Below are positions 14,982 to 22,710 of a stretch of 22,915 bases of DNA, piece after piece. The translations under genes were made by a program, and so were the position numbers. The notes below the pieces were generated by a model, which searched no databases, was not told where the DNA came from, and saw nothing but the letters and a program-made list of their open reading frames with translations. Each line of letters begins with the position of its first letter. Within the stretch, counting starts at the first letter, position 1. Source of the stretch: an uncultured Clostridium sp. (GTDB lineage Bacteria > Bacillota > Clostridia > Lachnospirales > Lachnospiraceae); contig URUX01000017.1 in assembly GCA_900551135.1 (NCBI GenBank), positions 1 to 22,915 on the forward strand, written 5' to 3'.

Positions 14982-16229
14982 TTACTGGTAAATCGGATAT
15001 CTATCACAAATTTTCGTTACTTCTGCCCGTATATAATCTGCCTTTGCTTCAAAATCTGTAGCAGCCAGCCAGATGCACTCTGCAATTTTTTCCATGTCCT
15101 CTTCTACCAGACCTCTGGATGTAACTGCCGGAGTACCAATCCGGACGCCGGATGTAACAAACGGGCTTCTTGGATCGTTTGGTACAGCATTTTTATTAAG
15201 CGTAATATATACTTCGTCACAGCGGTTCTGGAGTTCTTTTCCGGTTACTTCCATTCCGCGCAGATCAATCAGCATCAGATGGTTGTCCGTACCGCCGGTC
15301 AGAACCTTAAATCCCTGTTTTTCCAGGGCTGCCGCCAGCGCCTTGGCATTCTTTACGACCTGCTCCTGATAGGTTTTAAATTCCGGCTTTAAAGCTTCTC
15401 CAAAGCAGACTGCCTTTCCTGCAATCACGTGTTCCAGAGGTCCGCCCTGGGTGCCTGGGAAAATGGCTTTATTGAAATTAAACTTTTCTGCCGCCTCTTT
15501 ATTGGCTAAAATCATACCGCCTCTCGGCCCTCTCAATGTTTTGTGGGTGGTTGTAGTAACCACATCCGCATAAGGAATGGGGCTTGGATGAAGTCCTGCC
15601 GCTACCAGTCCGGCAATATGGGCCATATCAACCATCAAATATGCACCCACTTTATCTGCCACCTGACGGAACCGCTTAAAATCAATGATACGTCCATAAG
15701 CACTGGCTCCGGCTACGATTAATTTCGGTTTATTTTCAACAGCCAGCCGCTCCATCTCATCATAGTCAATGAATCCATTGTCATCTACACCGTAAGGCAC
15801 AATGTTAAAGTAAAGGCCGGAAAAATTCACCGGACTTCCATGGGTCAGGTGACCGCCATGATTTAAATTCATTCCCATAACCGTATCCCCTGGCTTTAAC
15901 ATGGCTACAAATACCGCCATATTGGCCTGGGCGCCGGAATGGGGCTGTACATTGGCATAATCACAGCCAAACAGCTTCTTCGCCCTCTCAATGGCAATGG
16001 TTTCCACCTGGTCTACCACTTCACATCCGCCATAGTAACGTTTTCCAGGATATCCTTCTGCATACTTGTTGGTAAGAACAGTTCCCATGGCCATCATAAC
16101 TGCCTCTGATACAATATTTTCAGATGCAATTAATTCCAGATTTCTTCTCTGCCGGGCACACTCCTGCTCAATTGCAGTTCCAATTTCCTGATCCTGCCGG
16201 GTAAGAAATTTCATCACTTCATTTACCAT
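14982..16229 (-). CDS. glyA: Serine hydroxymethyltransferase
   Basis: 415 residues, the usual bacterial size. This PLP enzyme interconverts serine and glycine and loads one-carbon units onto tetrahydrofolate. Visible motifs are NLELIASEN near the N-terminus, YAEGYPGKRYYGGCE, PHSGAQAN, VDMAHIAGLVAAG, the PLP-lysine segment TTTTHKTLRGPRGG, and FPGTQGGPLEH. All expected motifs are intact. The ATG has GGAGG nine bases upstream. It follows the frameshifted recJ by 80 bases on the same strand with a hairpin but no clear promoter between them, and the small unknown gene follows directly. Confidence 0.98.
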   Translation of the reverse strand: MVNEVMKFLTRQDQEIGTAIEQECARQRRNLELIASENIVSEAVMMAMGTVLTNKYAEGYPGKRYYGGCEVVDQVETIAIERAKKLFGCDYANVQPHSGAQANMAVFVAMLKPGDTVMGMNLNHGGHLTHGSPVNFSGLYFNIVPYGVDDNGFIDYDEMERLAVENKPKLIVAGASAYGRIIDFKRFRQVADKVGAYLMVDMAHIAGLVAAGLHPSPIPYADVVTTTTHKTLRGPRGGMILANKEAAEKFNFNKAIFPGTQGGPLEHVIAGKAVCFGEALKPEFKTYQEQVVKNAKALAAALEKQGFKVLTGGTDNHLMLIDLRGMEVTGKELQNRCDEVYITLNKNAVPNDPRSPFVTSGVRIGTPAVTSRGLVEEDMEKIAECIWLAATDFEAKADYIRAEVTKICDRYPIYQ

Positions 16230-16269
16230 ACAATTCTTCCTCCTTTACTTGAAAACACTTATTTCATAG

Positions 16270-16298
16270 CAGTTCAGAGCCTTCCGGTTTCCGAACTG
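16270..16298 (-). other. Hairpin in the recJ-glyA gap
   Basis: CAGTTCGGA pairs with TCTGAACTG on the minus strand (nine pairs with one G-T) around an 11-base loop. No T-tract follows, so it is not a classical terminator. It could be a processing site or stabilise the glyA 5' end. Confidence 0.4.
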
Positions 16299-16309
16299 TT
16301 GCCTGCATA

Positions 16310-18036
16310 TCAGGAAAAACGATACTCCTTAATAATCGCCTGTAAACTCCGGTTTCCATTGTATTCATTGACAGCCGGATAATAGACAATGTCAACAGAA
16401 GTCTTTCCAGATAATTCTTCTGCAAAGCTGTCTCCATCTCCAAAATACATACCATCCATAACAAATCCGCTGGAAGTCACCAGAGACAATTTTACAGCAT
16501 TCCGGTTTCTTCCCAGAACCCGGATATTCCGGACAGACAGATCCTTTTGTGCAAACTGCGGCTTTTCATTACCGTTTCCAAAGGGTTCCAAAAGTTCCAG
16601 TTCCTGAATAAAGGACTCATTTATGTACTCCAGAGGCATGGGGACATCAATCCATACCTTGCGGATAAAATCCTGTTCCGTCAAAGCCGCATTGTCATTG
16701 AGGCGTTTTCTCAATACTTCTACATGCTCTTCCGGAAGCGAAAGGCCTGCCGCCATGGGATGTCCGCCGAACCTGGTCAGCAAATCCTTTACCTGCACAA
16801 GTCCCTCAAACATATGGTAGGCCTCTATGGAACGGCCAGATCCCTTCACTCCGCTTTCAGCCCTGGTGAGGACAAATGCAGGTTTCTGATATTTTTCTCT
16901 CAGACGGCCTGCTACGATTCCAGCCAGCGACTCATGGCAGTCCGGCAAAAATACAACCAGCACCTTATCATTCCGATATCTGGATTCTACCTGCTCTATG
17001 GCTTCTTCTGTCCCTTTTCGCGTCATGTCCTTGCGCTGTTCGTTTAAATCCTTTAATTCGCCAGCCAGTTTATCCGCACTCTCCCGGTCTTCTGCCATCA
17101 GCAGTTTTAATGCTGTCCTGGCGGTCTGAAGACGTCCCCCGGCATTTAAACAGGGGCCAATGATAAAACCAATGTGATAGGCTGTCAGGGCATCTGGTGC
17201 CAGGTTATTTTTTTCAATCAAACTCAAAAGTCCAGAATTCTTGGTCTGGCCAATTCGTTTCAGACCTTCCTTTACCACAATCCGGTTTTCATCCTGAAGC
17301 TTCATCACATCTCCCACTGTGGCAATGGCTGCAAATTCCAGCATGGATTCCCATTTTTTGAGAGGAATTCCAAAGGCTTCATACAAAGCCTGCATGACTT
17401 TATAAGCTACCATACCGCCGCAGATTTCCGGATACGGATAGCGGCTGTCCCTGCGTTTTGGATTGATCACTGCATCGCCATCCGGAAGTATGTCATTTCC
17501 TTCCTCGTCCTTCTGAATATCATGGTGATCCGTAATAATCACAGTCATCCCCAGTTCTTTTGCCAGATGGATTTGTTCTACAGCGGCAATTCCATTGTCA
17601 CAGGTCAAAATCGTATCAATTCCTCTGCCGCCTGACGGATAATCGCTTCATTGATCCCGTATCCGTCTTTAATCCGATCCGGAATCCGGTAATCTCCCCG
17701 GGCTCCTGCTTCCTTTAACGCAGTCAGAAGAATGTATGTCGAACAGACTCCGTCTATGTCGTAATCTCCTACTACCCGTATCCGCTTTCCGGCTGCTGCC
17801 TTTTCCTGTAATATCCGGACAGCCTTTTCCATATCCGGAAGAAGCCAGGGACTATACAGATCTGAAATTCCCCCGTGCAGGTAACGTTCAATATCGGCAT
17901 CCTCTATCACATCCCGGTTTCGGATAATACGGGCTGTCACAGGACTAATCTGGTATTTCCGGGCAACTGCTGAAAAATCCGCCCGCTTTGTCTGCACCAT
18001 CCACTGGCTGGGTGCAGCTGTCTGTCCCTCTGTCAT
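16310..18036 (-). pseudogene. recJ: Single-stranded-DNA exonuclease RecJ, disrupted by one frameshift
   Basis: RecJ is the 5'-3' single-strand exonuclease of recombination and mismatch repair (DHH family). The first 143 codons, from the ATG at 18036, carry motif I (GDYDIDGVCS) and end at a TGA at 17607-17605. The rest continues one frame over with TCDNGIAA, TDHHD, the DHHA1 domain (GRLREK, GSGRS, FGGHPMAAG) and the OB-fold end. The break is at GAGGAATTG (17625-17617), where the family expects a Glu-Gly-Ile-Asp run. A missing G (GGG to GG) or loss of a GGAA copy would explain it. Restoring one base gives 575 residues, the normal RecJ length. All catalytic motifs are intact, so the change is recent, a sequencing error, or tolerated. 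The gene starts immediately after the HAMP gene stop (TAA-ATG). Confidence 0.88.
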
Positions 18037-19008
18037 TTATTTATCCTTCTCCTTTGCTGCGCTTTCTCCTTCTTTCTCCTTTAACCGCATCTCCAGACCC
18101 TTCATCTCATACAGTACAGAAGAAAAATCTCCATGATAGGCGCTCTCTCTTTTTGAGGACACATTGAAATTGCCGGTTCCAATCTCTTTCAGCATCCTTT
18201 TTTGATCGGCTGTCATAGTCTTTAAATTCTTTGCCAGCGTATTGACTGCATCCTCCATGGCCTGCATCTCTTTATCTACGGAATGTTCCAGCCGGACATC
18301 CAGATCCCCCGCTGCCAGCCGGGCAACACCGTCTGTAATATTTCCGATAGGTACTGCTATTCCTCGAATCATGGAAACAACCAGAACCGAAAGGGCTGCT
18401 CCTAAAAACAGAATCATAACGATCTTCCAGCCCACCAAACGGCTGTACAGGTAATTTCCATATTCACTGGAAGCTACTGCACCGGACTGATTCTGCCGCG
18501 CCAGTTCTTTTAAAATCAGGCTGGTTTCATCAAACAGGTATTCGGACTCTCCCTGCAGCAGCTTTAATGCCTGCGCTGACTGGTTTTTCCGGCTGGTTTC
18601 CAAAATCTCATCACTGCAGATCAGATACTGATCCCACAGTTCTTTTGCCTGGTAAATCAAGTCCCTCTGACCACCTCTTGCATAATGGGAGATATAATCC
18701 TCAAATGCCATCTGAATCTGCTGGCGTTCCTGAAAGATTTCCTCTTCCATCTCCTTCATATCGTCTCTTTTTTCCGACAAGGCATGGTTGTGTTCTGCAA
18801 TCCGGTAATCCGATGTGCGGGTATTCAGTTCTTCAGCAGAAATTACTGCCGGAGCCCAGTATTCTGCGATATCCGTACTGGCCTGGTTGATCGCTCTGCT
18901 GGTAAGAATTGCCACCAGACCAATGGCAATCATGCCTAAAATGCTAATCAGTTCTATGGCAATCAATCGATTTTTTATGGTCAGTCTGTTTTTTATAAAC
19001 TCTTTCAT
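18037..19008 (-). CDS. Chemoreceptor-like membrane protein with HAMP domain but no output domain
   Basis: 323 residues from the ATG at 19008. Order: short basic N-terminus, membrane helix 1 (LIAIELISILGMIAIGLVAIL), an extracytoplasmic four-helix-bundle ligand domain of about 150 residues like that of methyl-accepting proteins (RAINQASTDIAEYWAPAVIS...), membrane helix 2 (VGWKIVMILFLGAALSVLVVSM), a HAMP domain (PIGNITDGVARLAAGDLDVRL), a short helical stretch and a Lys/Glu-rich end. It stops there: no methyl-accepting, kinase or GGDEF domain follows. The upstream ATG at 19038 coincides with the transcription start predicted from the promoter, while 19008 has GGGAGGAG upstream, so 19008 was chosen. 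Its stop abuts the recJ start codon. The ligand and partner are unknown. Confidence 0.82.
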   Translation of the reverse strand: MKEFIKNRLTIKNRLIAIELISILGMIAIGLVAILTSRAINQASTDIAEYWAPAVISAEELNTRTSDYRIAEHNHALSEKRDDMKEMEEEIFQERQQIQMAFEDYISHYARGGQRDLIYQAKELWDQYLICSDEILETSRKNQSAQALKLLQGESEYLFDETSLILKELARQNQSGAVASSEYGNYLYSRLVGWKIVMILFLGAALSVLVVSMIRGIAVPIGNITDGVARLAAGDLDVRLEHSVDKEMQAMEDAVNTLAKNLKTMTADQKRMLKEIGTGNFNVSSKRESAYHGDFSSVLYEMKGLEMRLKEKEGESAAKEKDK

Positions 19009-19046
19009 ACGGATTTGACTCCTCCCGTTTTGCGTCATTTACCCAT

Positions 19047-19075
19047 ATTATAGCGAATTTCATTTTTTAATACAA
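19047..19075 (-). promoter_or_regulatory. Promoter of the HAMP-recJ-glyA unit
   Basis: On the minus strand, TTGTAT (19075-19070), a 17-base spacer and TATAAT (19052-19047). It lies just after the amidohydrolase stop codon, and no terminator precedes it, so read-through from alr is also possible. Confidence 0.75.
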
Positions 19076-19082
19076 GAGACGC

Positions 19083-20300
19083 TTATCCGTTTAAAAGTTT
19101 CATTGCCAGAAGAGTCTGAAGGCGAACGCCCAGCGCCAGAACCCGCTCGTCAATATCAAACCGGTTATTGTGAAGAGGCGCGTCAATCCCTTTTTCTTTG
19201 CATGCGCATCCCAGATGGTAAAATACTCCTGGCGCTTTGTTTAAAAAGAAGGAAAAATCCTCTACTCCCAGACTGGGGAACTGTTTAAAATGAATATGCT
19301 CTTTTCCCAGACTTTCAGAAATAACCGCAACAGCCATATCTACCAGTTCATTGGTATTAATCAGGGCGTCATATCCAGGGGTAAAACAGGCCTCTCCCTG
19401 ACCGCCATAAGCCCTGCAGATGTCCTCTGTCACCTGTTTAATATAGTCCTTTGCCATCTGCCGGGTCTCCGGGTCCGTAGTTCTTAAGGTTCCTTCCAGT
19501 TCCACATAATCTGCAACCACATTGGCTGCCGTACCTCCTTTAATGGTTCCCAGGGAAAATACTGCATTTTTAAACGGGGAAATCCGGCGGCTTACCAGAG
19601 TCTGAAGGCTTTGAATCAGGGCCGCTGCCTCTGTAATGGCATCAATTCCCCCATCCGGATAAGCTCCGTGGCAGCTTTTGCCTCTTACAATCAGATTTAC
19701 CTCGTCAGAAGAAGCATTTAAATCGTCATATTTCAGTTCTACCTCTCCGTATTCATACGTAGGCATCATATGAAGTCCTAACACGTAATCTACATGGGGA
19801 TTTTCCATGCATCCCTCTGCGACCATCCGCTCTGCTCCCCCGCAGGTTTCTTCTGCAGGCTGGAAAAACAGTTTCAGGTTTCCGCTCCATTCCTGTTCAT
19901 ACTGTTTGAATAACCAGGCCAGACCCAGGGCAATGGTTACATGGGCATCATGGCCGCAGGCATGCATGACTCCCGGATTTTTGGAGCAGTAAGGCCTGCT
20001 TTCGTCTTCATTCATGGGAAGTGCGTCAATATCTGCCCGAATTCCTATGGTCACAGGGGTTCCCGTCTCTTTTTTTCCTTCTACCAGCGCTGTAATTCCC
20101 GTATCGGCACAGGGATACTGGTAAGGAATCCCCCATTCATCCAGATATTCCCGGATAATCGCTCCTGTCTCGTGCTCATGTGTGCCAAGTTCCGGATGCT
20201 GGTGAAGCCTTCTCCGGATTTGAATCAGCATGGGAAGCATTTCCTCCGTATGGGCAGTTACCCAGCTGTCAGACCATATCTCATTTGTTGTCAGACTCAT
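19083..20300 (-). CDS. M20-family amidohydrolase (metal-dependent amidase/aminoacylase)
   Basis: 405 residues from the ATG at 20300. It belongs to the M20D-type amidohydrolases (hippurate hydrolase, N-acyl-amino-acid and N-acetyl-diaminopimelate deacetylases), which cut an acyl group from an amino acid using one or two metal ions. Motifs: RRRLHQHPELG (30-39), GIRADIDALP (86-95), MHACGHDAH with C115 and H117 as ligands, PAEE (E150, E151), LGLHMMP (H177), a GKSCHGAYPDGGIDAI dimerisation-domain segment and LHNN near the end. There is no signal peptide. The start is inside the end of alr (20-base overlap), with GGAAGGGAG just before it; an ATG 15 bases upstream is part of that ribosome site. Coupling to alr hints at peptidoglycan or amino-acid metabolism, but the substrate cannot be read from sequence. 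Confidence 0.88.
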   Translation of the reverse strand: MSLTTNEIWSDSWVTAHTEEMLPMLIQIRRRLHQHPELGTHEHETGAIIREYLDEWGIPYQYPCADTGITALVEGKKETGTPVTIGIRADIDALPMNEDESRPYCSKNPGVMHACGHDAHVTIALGLAWLFKQYEQEWSGNLKLFFQPAEETCGGAERMVAEGCMENPHVDYVLGLHMMPTYEYGEVELKYDDLNASSDEVNLIVRGKSCHGAYPDGGIDAITEAAALIQSLQTLVSRRISPFKNAVFSLGTIKGGTAANVVADYVELEGTLRTTDPETRQMAKDYIKQVTEDICRAYGGQGEACFTPGYDALINTNELVDMAVAVISESLGKEHIHFKQFPSLGVEDFSFFLNKAPGVFYHLGCACKEKGIDAPLHNNRFDIDERVLALGVRLQTLLAMKLLNG

Positions 20301-21462
20301 AGTTCTCCCTTCCAATCATGGTTTTAATCTCTGAAATCTTACCGCCTTTTGTGTAGATTCTGGCCGGTCTCCCGCTCAGTCTGGACACAATATCATTTTT
20401 ATTGGTTTCTGCAAGAACGCTTATGGCCTGGATATCCATGGTATTGCCTGTTCCATCTCCATAAATAATAACTTCATCTCCTGCTGCCGCTTCCGGCACA
20501 TCTCCCAAATCCACCATACACTGGTCCATACAAAGCACCCCGACTACCGGCTCCTGCTTTCCATGGATGGTAACTCTGGCCTTGCCTCTTAAATTTCTGG
20601 GATAGCCGTCTGCATAACCAAATGGCAGCGTTCCGATGCGGGTATCCTTCGAGGCCCTCCACATAAAATCATAGCTGACTCCCTCGCCTGCTTTAATCTC
20701 TGTAATATGGTTAATCTTCGTTTTAAAGGTTAATGCCTGCCGGATATCCAGCTGTCCCTTGTGAAACCCTTTTAATCCATAAATAATCGCTCCTGCCCGG
20801 ATCATATCCATCCGGTATTCCGGATAATCCACAGAGGCAATGGAATCTGCCAGATGGCAGCACGGAATATGGACTCCCCTGGATCTCAGGTTCTGAACTG
20901 CCCTGCTAAAGTCTTCATATTGTTTTTGATTGGACTCATCATCCAGCAATACCAGATGAGAAAACATTCCCTCTATCCGGATTCCGGGAAGATGACTAAT
21001 CTCCTCAATTTCATCGAGACTTTCTGGTCTGTCCGGAAATCCAAGCCGGTGAAAACCAGTATCGTATTTAATATGGATTCCAGCCGTGACTCCCCGCTTT
21101 TCTGCCAGCCGTGACAGGGCTTTTGCCTGCTCCAGGGTATCAATGGTCTGAAGAATGCCGTAATCCAGCACACAGGGGAAATATTCTTCCGGAGTCAGTC
21201 CCATAATCAGCACCGGATACTGGGGATACGCCTCTTTCAATTCAATTGCCTCTGACAGAGCTGCCACACAAAGCAGGTCGCCGCCATTATCCATAATCGC
21301 CGGAGCAATTCCTACCGCCCCATGCCCATATCCATTGGCCTTTACAACCGCTGCAATTTTTACGTCCTTTCCGACCATGGCCCGAATCTGCTTTACATTA
21401 TCTGCAATTCTGTCTAGGTTTACTTCGATTACCGTTTCACGGTAAATTGGTAATGTATTCAT
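20281..21462 (-). CDS. alr: Alanine racemase
   Basis: 393 residues from the ATG at 21462. It interconverts L- and D-alanine for peptidoglycan. K41 in AVVKANGYGHG is the PLP lysine, and the region GVSYDFMWRASKDTRIGTLPFGYADGYPR contains the catalytic tyrosine of the second subunit and the family signature. CMDQCMVDLG and DIVSRLSGR are further conserved segments. There is no ribosome site before this ATG. Instead the -10 element TATAAT ends seven bases upstream, so the mRNA probably begins at or next to the AUG (leaderless). In-frame TTG at 21498 and GTG at 21480 were rejected because they lie inside the promoter. The last 20 bases overlap the M20 gene. Confidence 0.96.
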   Translation of the reverse strand: MNTLPIYRETVIEVNLDRIADNVKQIRAMVGKDVKIAAVVKANGYGHGAVGIAPAIMDNGGDLLCVAALSEAIELKEAYPQYPVLIMGLTPEEYFPCVLDYGILQTIDTLEQAKALSRLAEKRGVTAGIHIKYDTGFHRLGFPDRPESLDEIEEISHLPGIRIEGMFSHLVLLDDESNQKQYEDFSRAVQNLRSRGVHIPCCHLADSIASVDYPEYRMDMIRAGAIIYGLKGFHKGQLDIRQALTFKTKINHITEIKAGEGVSYDFMWRASKDTRIGTLPFGYADGYPRNLRGKARVTIHGKQEPVVGVLCMDQCMVDLGDVPEAAAGDEVIIYGDGTGNTMDIQAISVLAETNKNDIVSRLSGRPARIYTKGGKISEIKTMIGRENYESDNK

Positions 21463-21469
21463 GTGTCTA

Positions 21470-21498
21470 ATTATATTCACTATATTCTTAAATTGCAA
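21470..21498 (-). promoter_or_regulatory. alr promoter, apparently producing a leaderless mRNA
   Basis: TTGCAA (21498-21493), a 17-base spacer and TATAAT (21475-21470). Only seven bases separate the -10 element from the alr ATG. Confidence 0.75.
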
Positions 21499-21532
21499 TC
21501 ATTACATTTTTTTAATTTTTTTCAAAAAAGTG

Positions 21533-21561
21533 TTGACTTTTTCTCGCACCTCGTATATAAT
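21533..21561 (+). promoter_or_regulatory. tRNA-Arg promoter
   Basis: TTGACT (21533-21538), a 17-base spacer and TATAAT (21556-21561), 47 bases before the mature tRNA. It is divergent from the alr promoter. Confidence 0.85.
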
Positions 21562-21608
21562 TGGTTTTGCGCTGTTGAGGAAGCCACTTGGCAGACAAAC
21601 AGTAGTGT

Positions 21609-21682
21609 GCGTCAGTAGCTCAGCTGGATAGAGCATACGGCTACGGACCGTAGTGTCGGGAGTTCGAATCTTCTCTGGCGCG
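21609..21682 (+). tRNA. tRNA-Arg, anticodon ACG
   Basis: 74 bases with a complete cloverleaf: acceptor GCGTCAG/CTGGCGC (one G-T pair), D stem GCTC/GAGC, anticodon stem TACGG/CCGTA with loop CTACGGA (anticodon ACG, presumably read as ICG for CGU/CGC/CGA codons), a five-base variable loop and T loop TTCGAAT. CCA is not encoded. A terminator follows ten bases later. Confidence 0.96.
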
Positions 21683-21691
21683 CTGAGATTA

Positions 21692-21723
21692 GCCTCACAA
21701 TCGAAAGATTGTGGGGCTTTTTT
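21692..21723 (+). terminator. tRNA-Arg terminator
   Basis: GCCTCACAATC-GAAA-GATTGTGGGGC, an 11-pair stem with a GAAA tetraloop followed by TTTTTT. Confidence 0.93.
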
Positions 21724-21776
21724 GATATAACAGGCAGCAGCCTGCATGGTCTATTAACCGCAAAGGAGATTTTATC

Positions 21777-22631
21777 ATGGATCCTAAATTTACTCTCGAA
21801 AAAAGAATCGCCGCCGAATTAAAAAGCTATGATGGCCGCATGTGCTTCTATGCCGACGATCTAAAAGGCAATGTGGTGGAAATCGGCGCAGACGAAGATT
21901 TTGAAACCGCCAGTACGATTAAGACGTTTATTCTGGTCTGTCTGTTCGACCAAATCAAACAGGGAAAGGCCGACTTAAATGATACTCTGGTATACAAAGA
22001 AAACCACTGCGTATCCGGAAGCGGACTGGTTCACTCCCTGGACTTTGGCGCTGCCCTCCGGGTAAAAGACGCAGCCACCCTGATGATCATTGTCAGTGAC
22101 AATGCAGCCACTAATATGATTATCGAATATCTGGGAATCGATACCATCAACGCCTGTATCCAGAAACTGGGCTGTACCTCTACCAGACTGCACCGTTTCC
22201 TGCATTTTGACGGCGAAAATCTGGGCCGGCTTGGCACTTCTACCCCAAGAGATTATGCCAGCATCTTTGTCCGTCTGGCAAAACACCAGCTTATCGGCTC
22301 GGAAGAAGATGCCGCTATGATTGAAATCTTTAAACAGCAGCATTATAACTCCATGATTGTCCGTGATTTTCCCGTCTACTACATGGATGGAGAAGACAAT
22401 GGCGAAGAAACCTCTATTCAAGTCGCTTCCAAAAGCGGAAGTATGGATGCCTGCCGGAATGATGGAGGAATCGTCTATACCCCATATGGTCCTTATGTCA
22501 TCGTGATGATGCATAAAAACTTCAGCGATCCCATGTACTATTCCGACCATCCTGCCACCCGGTTTGGCGCAAAAGTCAGCCGCATGATGCTGGATCAGTT
22601 TCTGGCTCTGGAAGGAAGATTTATTCTGTAA
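21777..22631 (+). CDS. Class A beta-lactamase-like serine hydrolase, no signal peptide
   Basis: 284 residues with the penicillin-interacting fold: the serine nucleophile motif STIK (S46-K49), SDN (107-109) and KSG (219-221), each correctly spaced. The N-terminus is charged and has no export signal, so the protein looks cytoplasmic, unlike true secreted beta-lactamases. The omega-loop region reads GENLGRLGTSTPRD (146-159), apparently shorter than in class A enzymes, and I cannot place the deacylating Glu with confidence. This family is often annotated as a serine hydrolase of unknown substrate; an esterase, amidase or peptidase role is as likely as resistance. The ATG has AAAGGAG eight bases upstream. 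It lies alone after the tRNA terminator, and no clear promoter of its own was found. Confidence 0.85.
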   Translation: MDPKFTLEKRIAAELKSYDGRMCFYADDLKGNVVEIGADEDFETASTIKTFILVCLFDQIKQGKADLNDTLVYKENHCVSGSGLVHSLDFGAALRVKDAATLMIIVSDNAATNMIIEYLGIDTINACIQKLGCTSTRLHRFLHFDGENLGRLGTSTPRDYASIFVRLAKHQLIGSEEDAAMIEIFKQQHYNSMIVRDFPVYYMDGEDNGEETSIQVASKSGSMDACRNDGGIVYTPYGPYVIVMMHKNFSDPMYYSDHPATRFGAKVSRMMLDQFLALEGRFIL

Positions 22632-22640
22632 GATCTCAAA

Positions 22641-22706
22641 GACAGCCCACGCAAAGTTAAACAATCTGCATTGTCTAACTGGTGTGGGCTGTCGTTCTCA
22701 TTTTTT
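22641..22706 (+). terminator. Terminator after the beta-lactamase-like gene
   Basis: GACAGCCCAC (22641-22650) pairs perfectly with GTGGGCTGTC (22684-22693). The interior adds GTTA/TAAC and CAAT/ATTG, and a T-run ends near 22706. The minus side has only a weak T-tract, but it may also serve the convergent gene. Confidence 0.88.
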
Positions 22707-22710
22707 ATTA

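Noticed and set aside
16264..16464. Short minus-strand frame overlapping the recJ 3' end
   Set aside because: It is out of frame with recJ, has no motif or ribosome site, and is explained by overlap.
17600..17626. Programmed -1 frameshift in recJ
   Set aside because: No slippery heptamer at the junction, and the missing residues fit a simple base loss.
21609..21682. tRNA as attachment site of an integrated element
   Set aside because: No integrase, no duplicated tRNA 3' end and ordinary genes on both sides.
21777..22631. Antibiotic-resistance beta-lactamase
   Set aside because: No export signal and an atypical omega loop; resistance cannot be claimed from the motifs alone.
21975..22664. 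Long open frame antisense to the beta-lactamase-like gene (229 codons)
   Set aside because: It has no family motifs or ribosome site and lies fully opposite a gene with clear catalytic motifs.
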